Below are positions 7,427 through 10,953 of a stretch of DNA of 10,953 nt, one piece after another; position 1 is the first letter of the stretch; each line of letters starts with the position of its first letter. The notes beneath the pieces were generated by a model. It worked only from the letters and a program-made list of their open reading frames with translations. It was not told the DNA's origin and did no database searches. The DNA comes from an uncultured Clostridium sp. (lineage in GTDB: Bacteria; Bacillota; Clostridia; Clostridiales; Clostridiaceae), in contig CAMNZV010000030.1 in assembly GCA_946575275.1 (NCBI GenBank), positions 1 through 10,953 on the forward strand, given 5' to 3'. The position numbers and the translations under genes were made by a program.

Positions 7427-7933
7427 TTAACATCCTCCTGTAATTAAAAATGATAAAAAACACCCTATAGATAAATAAGGTGCTAATGGAAATGATATGT
7501 TTTTATCCTTATTTTTGATTTTGTAATAAATAAAATTTGTGACTACTGCTAAAGTAAGTCCTATAATACTTGCAATAAAACCTCCCTTTACACCTAATAA
7601 AAATCCACTAGCTGCCATAAATTTTATATCGCCACCACCTATTCCATCTCCTTTTAATAATGTTGTTATAAAAAATGGAAATGGAACAATGATGAATCCA
7701 ATAATAGCAACTATAAGATTTATTTTTATTAAGCTAATAACAATAATCATTAGATGTACTTTATCTGGAATAATCTTTTCTTTTGTGTCTTTATAGCTTG
7801 CATAAATCGAAATTAAGGCGTAAAAAAAGCCCTTGACGATTAAATTAATATCATCAAAGGCTTTAAATAACCCTATTAAACTTATTATTGTAAGTATTGC
7901 TCCAACAATCATTAGTGCTTTTGACTTTTTCAT
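7427..7933 (-). CDS. Prepilin peptidase (A24 family, TadV/CpaA-like)
   Basis: A 168-residue polytopic membrane protease that would remove the leader of prepilins. Both catalytic aspartates of the A24 family are visible: D49 in Y-K-D49-T-K-E-K-I-I-P (the D-x5-I-P pattern) and D102 in G-I-G-G-G-D102-I-K-F-M (the GxGD motif). Hydrophobic segments cover most of the chain, and F-P-L-A-P-Y near the end matches the family C-terminus. It lacks the N-terminal methylation domain of PilD, as is usual for TadV/CpaA. The ATG start has AGGG only four bases upstream, with a better GGAG further back. Its presence is the best evidence that true prepilins are encoded nearby; the proteins at 10590-10820, 314-721 and 1-323 are the candidates in this window. 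Confidence 0.92.
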   Translation of the reverse strand: MKKSKALMIVGAILTIISLIGLFKAFDDINLIVKGFFYALISIYASYKDTKEKIIPDKVHLMIIVISLIKINLIVAIIGFIIVPFPFFITTLLKGDGIGGGDIKFMAASGFLLGVKGGFIASIIGLTLAVVTNFIYYKIKNKDKNISFPLAPYLSIGCFLSFLITGGC

Positions 7934-7940
7934 TCATCCC

Positions 7941-8219
7941 TTAATTCTCCTTTACTTGATAATATAAATTATTAGCTGCTCTTCCACCATCATCATGATA
8001 AATCTTCCTAATATCTATATACCCCTTTTCCTCAAGCCTATGAAGATTCCTCCTAACTGTATTCTCACCTATACTTAATGTATAACTAATTTTCTTTATA
8101 GGTACTTGAACCTTTCCATCAGAATCTGCAATTTCACACAATAAACCATATATAAGTTTACCTGCAATAGTTGTCTTTAAAGTACCTGCTAGCTTATACT
8201 TTACCAACTCATCATTCAT
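7941..8219 (-). CDS. Winged helix-turn-helix DNA-binding protein
   Basis: A 92-residue protein with a single winged helix domain. The recognition region at about 40-66 reads I-K-K-I-S-Y-T-L-S-I-G-E-N-T-V-R-R-N-L-H followed by L-E-E-K-G-Y-I, the typical end of the recognition helix and start of the wing; the wing holds D-D-G-G-R. No second domain, ligand site or membrane span is seen. Its ribosome site (GGAGATG) overlaps the last codons of prgI, and it ends 7 bases before the prepilin peptidase start, so it is cotranscribed with the transfer genes. It probably regulates the element, either its own operon or the transfer and maintenance genes. No operator could be matched to it. A structural role in the transfer apparatus is unlikely. 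Confidence 0.85.
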   Translation of the reverse strand: MNDELVKYKLAGTLKTTIAGKLIYGLLCEIADSDGKVQVPIKKISYTLSIGENTVRRNLHRLEEKGYIDIRKIYHDDGGRAANNLYYQVKEN

Positions 8220-8225
8220 CTATAT

Positions 8226-8549
8226 TCATCTCCATTCATCAAGATATTTATATTGGTATTTCTTCTGTGATTTAGCAAACTTAATCATAAATTTTAACTG
8301 ATCAACAACAGAAATATTAGTTTTGTCCTTTGTAAGCATCATTACAGAACCTGCAATTGAAGATAAAATAAACACCACACAAAATGCGGTGCTCTTAGTC
8401 AACATATATACAATTACATCAATTACTCCTGCCACTAATGTAGCAAGGATAGCTTGAAATAACTCTTCTTTCCCAAAACCATCAAATATTTCTGTTTTTG
8501 TTTTTAAACCTAATGGGATATATAAAGTTTCCTTTTCGTGGTTATTCAT
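8226..8549 (-). CDS. prgI: PrgI family conjugation protein
   Basis: A 107-residue membrane protein of the PrgI family, a small VirB3-like part of Gram-positive conjugative type IV secretion that usually works with a VirB4 ATPase. Family features: L-Y-I-P-L near the N-terminus, two hydrophobic helices (about 31-51 and 54-73), then N-I-S-V-V-D-Q-L-K-F and a C-terminal basic Y-Q-Y-K-Y stretch. The start is the ATG at 8549 with GGAGG seven bases upstream; an ATG 13 codons further up lies in the preceding terminator hairpin and is rejected. In related elements prgI is followed by the virB4 gene. Here a regulator and Tad genes follow instead, so virB4 must lie outside the window or be missing. A hairpin lies inside the coding sequence. 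Confidence 0.88.
   Translation of the reverse strand: MNNHEKETLYIPLGLKTKTEIFDGFGKEELFQAILATLVAGVIDVIVYMLTKSTAFCVVFILSSIAGSVMMLTKDKTNISVVDQLKFMIKFAKSQKKYQYKYLDEWR
8373..8391 (-). other. Terminator-like hairpin inside prgI
   Basis: Read on the minus strand, CACCGCA-TTTTG-TGTGGTG forms a 7-bp stem with one G-U pair and a 5-base loop, directly followed by the T-rich TTTATTTTATCTT. It lies within the codons for the second membrane helix of PrgI. It resembles an intrinsic terminator or attenuator but may be a by-product of a Val/Phe/Leu-rich coding stretch. Confidence 0.35.
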
Positions 8550-8573
8550 TGAAACACCTCCAAAAGTTAAATA

Positions 8574-8600
8574 AAAAACACCCGACATTCAAGTGTTTTT
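8574..8600 (-). terminator. Intrinsic terminator after the HNH gene
   Basis: An 8-bp stem (8574-8581 with 8593-8600, AAAAACAC/GTGTTTTT) and 11-base loop, followed on the minus strand by a T tract (GTGTTTTTTATTT). It starts 13 bases past the HNH stop codon and ends 24 bases before the prgI ATG. The stem is A/T-rich, so it may leak. It parallels the hairpin that closes the Nudix cassette. Confidence 0.62.
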
Positions 8601-8613
8601 ACAAATGTAATAT

Positions 8614-9420
8614 TTACTTCTTGTATACTTTCCTAATTTCTTTTGTTATTTTTTCTTTTATCTTTTTTCTCTGTTCATAACTTTCAATTACCATTAAGAA
8701 AAATTTCTCATAGTAATTATTATAAAAACCAATATTATCACTTTCATATGTGAAATTTCCCAAAGAATCAAATTCTTTTATCAACTCTGAAATTTCATTA
8801 TTCATATCTAATTCTATTTTTGAAAATTCAATCATTAAGCTATTTCTATATTCATTAAGATTTATAATATTTCTAAGACTAGACTCATGAAGTTGAAAAT
8901 GAGTATTTAAAGAATTCATAGCTTCCAAATGATTTCTGAAATGAGAGAAGTTATTTTTATAGTACATATAAAAATATTCATACATATCATCTATATTATT
9001 TATACATGTATTTATTATTTTAATAGAGTTTTGAAACTCTAACTCACTTTTGAAATTTACTTTTTTATCTCTTAAATTTTGTAATTGAAACATTTTCATT
9101 TCAGCTGCTTGTTTCCACTCTAATAATAACGAAACTGGATACATAACTTCGTCTACATCTATTAATCCAGCACAATATTCACATAGCCATATTCCATTAT
9201 CAATAGACTTTCTTTGCTCTGATGTCAAATTTGGATTATACCTTGCTCCTCCTGGAGCTGCTGCTGTAATATGTGCTGCTATTCCAGTTGATAAACTTTT
9301 ATTTGGATCACTATGTGGACCAATAGTCTCTTGATTACAATTAGGATTAGAACATATATATCCTACTCTTTTAGCTAGCGTATCTTTTACTTTTGGAGAA
9401 AAATCGTCACGTTTTGCCAT
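8614..9420 (-). CDS. HNH nuclease-domain protein with helical C-terminal domain
   Basis: A 268-residue protein with an N-terminal HNH domain (about 1-110). C23-x4-C28 and C80-x2-C83 (W-L-C-E-Y-C-A-G-L-I-D) would hold a zinc ion; A-A-H50-I carries the likely catalytic His, and N75 the Asn of the fold. The stretch A-A-A-P-G-G-A-R-Y and the L-L-L-E-W-K ending match a large HNH group that includes nuclease domains of anti-phage effectors such as Cap5. Residues 115-268 form a charged helical, probably coiled-coil domain I do not recognise; it is not an obvious SAVED domain. The ATG at 9420 has GAGGTGA eight bases upstream; a GTG at 9429 overlaps that site. The gene lies between the 69-residue transfer gene and prgI, with its own -10-like boxes and terminator, so it is probably cargo: a defence nuclease, toxin or exclusion factor. 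Confidence 0.85.
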   Translation of the reverse strand: MAKRDDFSPKVKDTLAKRVGYICSNPNCNQETIGPHSDPNKSLSTGIAAHITAAAPGGARYNPNLTSEQRKSIDNGIWLCEYCAGLIDVDEVMYPVSLLLEWKQAAEMKMFQLQNLRDKKVNFKSELEFQNSIKIINTCINNIDDMYEYFYMYYKNNFSHFRNHLEAMNSLNTHFQLHESSLRNIINLNEYRNSLMIEFSKIELDMNNEISELIKEFDSLGNFTYESDNIGFYNNYYEKFFLMVIESYEQRKKIKEKITKEIRKVYKK

Positions 9421-9450
9421 ATAACTCACCTCAATATAAATTTTGATATC

Positions 9451-9466
9451 ATTATATCATATTATA
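9451..9466 (-). promoter_or_regulatory. Possible -10 boxes before the HNH gene
   Basis: Two perfect TATAAT hexamers on the minus strand (9451-9456 and 9461-9466) lie 30-45 bases before the HNH start, within a very A/T-rich gap. ATATCAT also repeats directly at 9446-9452 and 9454-9460. No good -35 box is found at 16-18 bases from either hexamer, so the promoter is tentative. Confidence 0.3.
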
Positions 9467-9479
9467 TTGATTTTAAACA

Positions 9480-9689
9480 TTATCCATAATACCCTAAAAC
9501 CAACTCCTTAATCTGCCATATACTTTCTGCAAGTATATAGAATATCAATGTATTCTTTGCTCTTTTTTTATACATAGAACCTTCATCCTCTGAAGCTCCC
9601 ATTCTTATAAAACAATAAACTACCCTTAATACTGCACCTACTCTAATGAGCATTACAAAAGCATCTGCCATTTCTTTTACTAATTCCAT
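9480..9689 (-). CDS. Small two-helix membrane protein of the transfer operon
   Basis: A 69-residue protein with two hydrophobic segments (about 8-28 and 46-66) joined by a charged loop (A-S-E-D-E-G-S-M-Y-K-K-R-A-K-N). The topology, size and place next to a TrbL-like gene recall small VirB2/TrbC-type transfer pilin proteins, but no cleavage site or clear family motif is visible, so I leave it as a hypothetical membrane component. The ATG overlaps the TrbL-like stop codon (TAATG), giving strong translational coupling; an AGGAG lies about 13 bases upstream. In an uninterrupted operon its next neighbour would be prgI; the HNH gene now lies between them. Confidence 0.78.
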   Translation of the reverse strand: MELVKEMADAFVMLIRVGAVLRVVYCFIRMGASEDEGSMYKKRAKNTLIFYILAESIWQIKELVLGYYG

Positions 9690-10525
9690 TACTTTTTAAA
9701 CGCTCCTTTCGCCATTTGTACTAACCTTACTGATTGATAAACATTGCCCATAACTCCTGCTCCATGTCCACCTGATACAATTATGAATTCCTGTAAAAAC
9801 TTCGGTGTTTTTATTGCAAGCATTAAGGCTGCTACTCCCCAAAACACATGAGTATTAAGCATTAATGCTACTCCAACTTTTGCTAAAACTATTTGTACTA
9901 ATACTGCTAAAGTTGACTGAAAAAATTTCTGAATATATGTCCTAAATACTCCATTATCTGCATCTAATAATCCAACACAAGCTACTGGAAGACCTACACG
10001 AAGTATTAATATTTCCATTCCTCTCATTAAAAATTGAAGATATAAAAGGAAGAAGCATATAAAAAATATCAGTGAAATAATGGCTGTGAAAAGCCCTGCA
10101 CTTGATATTCCATTAATTATGGCTGTAAAATCTGTTACCATTCCTTTACTTACTGCCTGTATCAATTTATCTGTCAAATCTTCAATGATTTTACCTAACC
10201 AACCATATAAAGTTGGAAAGCTTACCGCTATTGCTAATGCTTTAAAAAATCCTGTAAGCATTAATATAGGGTCTGCATCAGCATCGCCCTCTGTCCAAAG
10301 AATATATTGGTCGAAGCCTTTCTTTAAAAATTTCAGTACTATTAGTGAAACACCAAAGCCAAAGAAAATATTAAATACTTCTGTTAAACCATTCGTTCCA
10401 AGCATTGTATCCATATATCTTTCTGCATGTAAAGCAATAGGTACTAAATCATTTAATAATGAATTTACATAGGCAAGGCAACCACTTAATATTCCTGCAA
10501 TTAAAAGCACTAATAAATATTCCAC
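9689..10525 (-). CDS. TrbL/VirB6-like conjugal transfer membrane protein
   Basis: A 278-residue polytopic membrane protein, expected to form part of the inner-membrane channel of a conjugative type IV secretion system. Hydrophobic segments lie at about 1-20, 50-66, 92-110, 143-165, 172-186, 203-222 and 227-238. Features shared with clostridial TrbL-family proteins are R-V-G-L-P-V-A-C-V-G-L-L at 176-187, the following D-A-D-N-G-V-F-R-T-Y-I-Q-K-F-F, and I-K-T-P-K-F-L-Q-E-F at 238-247. The start is GTG (10523-10525) with a near-perfect GGAGGTGAT site seven bases upstream; nearby ATGs are out of frame. A strong hairpin ends five bases before that ribosome site. It follows the DUF6133 gene and overlaps the 69-residue gene, as expected for a transfer operon. 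Confidence 0.88.
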   Translation of the reverse strand: MEYLLVLLIAGILSGCLAYVNSLLNDLVPIALHAERYMDTMLGTNGLTEVFNIFFGFGVSLIVLKFLKKGFDQYILWTEGDADADPILMLTGFFKALAIAVSFPTLYGWLGKIIEDLTDKLIQAVSKGMVTDFTAIINGISSAGLFTAIISLIFFICFFLLYLQFLMRGMEILILRVGLPVACVGLLDADNGVFRTYIQKFFQSTLAVLVQIVLAKVGVALMLNTHVFWGVAALMLAIKTPKFLQEFIIVSGGHGAGVMGNVYQSVRLVQMAKGAFKK

Positions 10526-10542
10526 ATCATCACCTCCAATTT

Positions 10543-10578
10543 TTAAGGAGCTTACGTTTTATATCATAAGCTCCTTAA
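10543..10578. repeat. Perfect 12-bp inverted repeat between pilin-like and TrbL-like genes
   Basis: TTAAGGAGCTTA (10543-10554) and TAAGCTCCTTAA (10567-10578) are perfect inverted copies around a 12-base loop. On the minus-strand transcript the hairpin is followed by AAATTGGAGG, not by a U tract, so it is not a standard terminator. It begins 11 bases after the DUF6133 stop codon and ends just before the TrbL ribosome site. It may protect the 3' end of a highly expressed pilin message, mark a processing site, or modulate TrbL translation. Confidence 0.75.
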
Positions 10579-10589
10579 ATGGATTTATC

Positions 10590-10820
10590 TTAACCTTTGA
10601 AGTTAAACATATCTTTAATTTTTTGAGTTAGTGTTGGAAGAACTGTGTCTTTAAATAATAAATATAATCCTCCAAGTACTAATGCTCCTATTACTACAGA
10701 CATTAAAATTTTTACTGCTGTATCAACAAAGCCCTCACCGCTTTTGCTTGTGAGAGCTTCTTTTGCCTTTCCTACCATATTCATAGCCTTTATTTGTGTT
10801 CTTAATACTAAATTTTTCAT
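10590..10820 (-). CDS. DUF6133-type small membrane protein, candidate pilin
   Basis: A 76-residue protein: a basic 25-residue N-terminal part, the motif K26-S-G28-E-G-F-V-D33-T, a hydrophobic helix at about 36-56, and a short amphipathic tail ending K-D-M-F-N-F-K-G. The N-terminus (M-K-N-L-V-L-R-T) and layout match DUF6133 proteins of clostridial integrative elements, from recall. Cleavage after G28 would leave a 48-residue mature protein with an acidic residue at +5, the size of Flp pilins. The same GEG-[FY]-[VI]-DT block occurs in the DUF4320 protein at 314-721, and a prepilin peptidase is encoded between them. The ATG has GGAGG nine bases upstream. A strong hairpin follows its stop codon, as is often seen behind abundant products. 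The pilin role is inference. Confidence 0.85.
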   Translation of the reverse strand: MKNLVLRTQIKAMNMVGKAKEALTSKSGEGFVDTAVKILMSVVIGALVLGGLYLLFKDTVLPTLTQKIKDMFNFKG

Positions 10821-10864
10821 ATTGTTATACCTCCATAAATTTGATTATTATAATTTTTTATTAA

Positions 10865-10953
10865 TTATTTGTAGTAACCTACAATAAGATTTAATGTTGC
10901 CGAACCTAGAACTGCTCCAATACATGAAACAATTGCTACCACAATTCTGTTAT
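10865..10953 (-). CDS. C-terminal end of a small membrane protein, start beyond window
   Basis: An open minus-strand frame enters at the right edge and ends at a TAA (10865-10867). The 28 visible residues begin N-R-I-V-V-A-I-V and end L-N-L-I-V-G-Y-Y-K, forming one hydrophobic segment rich in Gly, Ala and Val. It lies 44 bases before the DUF6133 start, the usual spacing in this operon. It is probably another small membrane component of the transfer apparatus; too little is visible to name a family. Confidence 0.55.
   Translation of the reverse strand, partial: NRIVVAIVSCIGAVLGSATLNLIVGYYK

Noticed and set aside
7539..7796. Plus-strand open frame of 85 codons opposite the prepilin peptidase
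   Set aside because: The peptidase has both catalytic Asp motifs and a consistent operon position; the opposite frame is a Pro/Ile-rich by-product.
8614..9420. HNH protein as a Cap5 effector of a CBASS system
   Set aside because: The HNH part is similar in style, but no SAVED domain is evident and no CD-NTase gene is adjacent.
10080..10472. Plus-strand open frame of 130 codons
   Set aside because: It lies wholly inside the TrbL-like gene on the other strand; there is no ribosome site and no family pattern.
10590..10820. Small membrane protein as a Maff2 family member
   Set aside because: Maff2 proteins are also small and found near TrbL genes, but the M-K-N-L-V-L-R-T start and single helix with a basic leader fit DUF6133 better.

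Overview
The window is strongly A+T-rich and reads entirely leftward: every gene I accept is on the minus strand. Strong GGAGG-type ribosome binding sites, frequent GTG and TTG starts, Lys/Ile/Asn-rich proteins and the gene families point to a low-GC Gram-positive bacterium of the Clostridia (Clostridium or Peptostreptococcaceae-like). The content looks like the transfer region of a mobile element, either an integrative conjugative element or a conjugative plasmid. No relaxase, integrase, origin or att site lies in the window, so the two cannot be told apart.

Following transcription from right to left: the C-terminal end of a small membrane protein (10865-10953); a small single-membrane-span protein of the DUF6133 type that looks like a pilin (10590-10820); a hairpin; a TrbL/VirB6-like membrane channel protein (9689-10525); a 69-residue membrane protein (9480-9689); an HNH nuclease cargo gene with its own terminator (8614-9420); PrgI (8226-8549); a winged-helix regulator (7941-8219); and then a Tad-type pilus set in tight order. 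That set is prepilin peptidase (7427-7933), CpaB/RcpC-like SAF protein (6649-7425), TadZ/CpaE-like P-loop ATPase (5845-6648), CpaF/TadA ATPase (4487-5845) and TadB-like inner-membrane protein (3571-4500). A three-gene cargo cassette follows: a Cys-rich protein (2965-3402), an unrecognised protein (2249-2941) and a Nudix hydrolase (1696-2145), closed by a terminator. The pilus set then resumes with TadC-like (733-1605), a DUF4320/TadE-like protein (314-721) and a second TadE/TadG-like protein cut by the window edge (1-323).

The main point is that conjugation proteins of the type IV secretion kind (TrbL/VirB6 and PrgI/VirB3-like) and a near-complete Tad/type IV pilus assembly set share one strand and apparently one operon. 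The DUF6133 and DUF4320 proteins share a prepilin-like motif, G-E-G-[FY]-[VI]-D-T, just before their hydrophobic segment, and a prepilin peptidase is encoded between them. A reasonable model is a conjugation machine that builds a Tad-like pilus or pseudopilus. The model is inference, but gene order and motifs support it.

Two cargo insertions interrupt the machine: HNH between the 69-residue gene and prgI, and the Nudix cassette between tadB and tadC. Each ends in a hairpin plus U-rich tract only about 25-32 bases before the next transfer gene, so read-through, antitermination or RNA processing must be considered. No stretch over 300 bases lacks a gene; no tRNA, rRNA, CRISPR or insertion sequence was seen.
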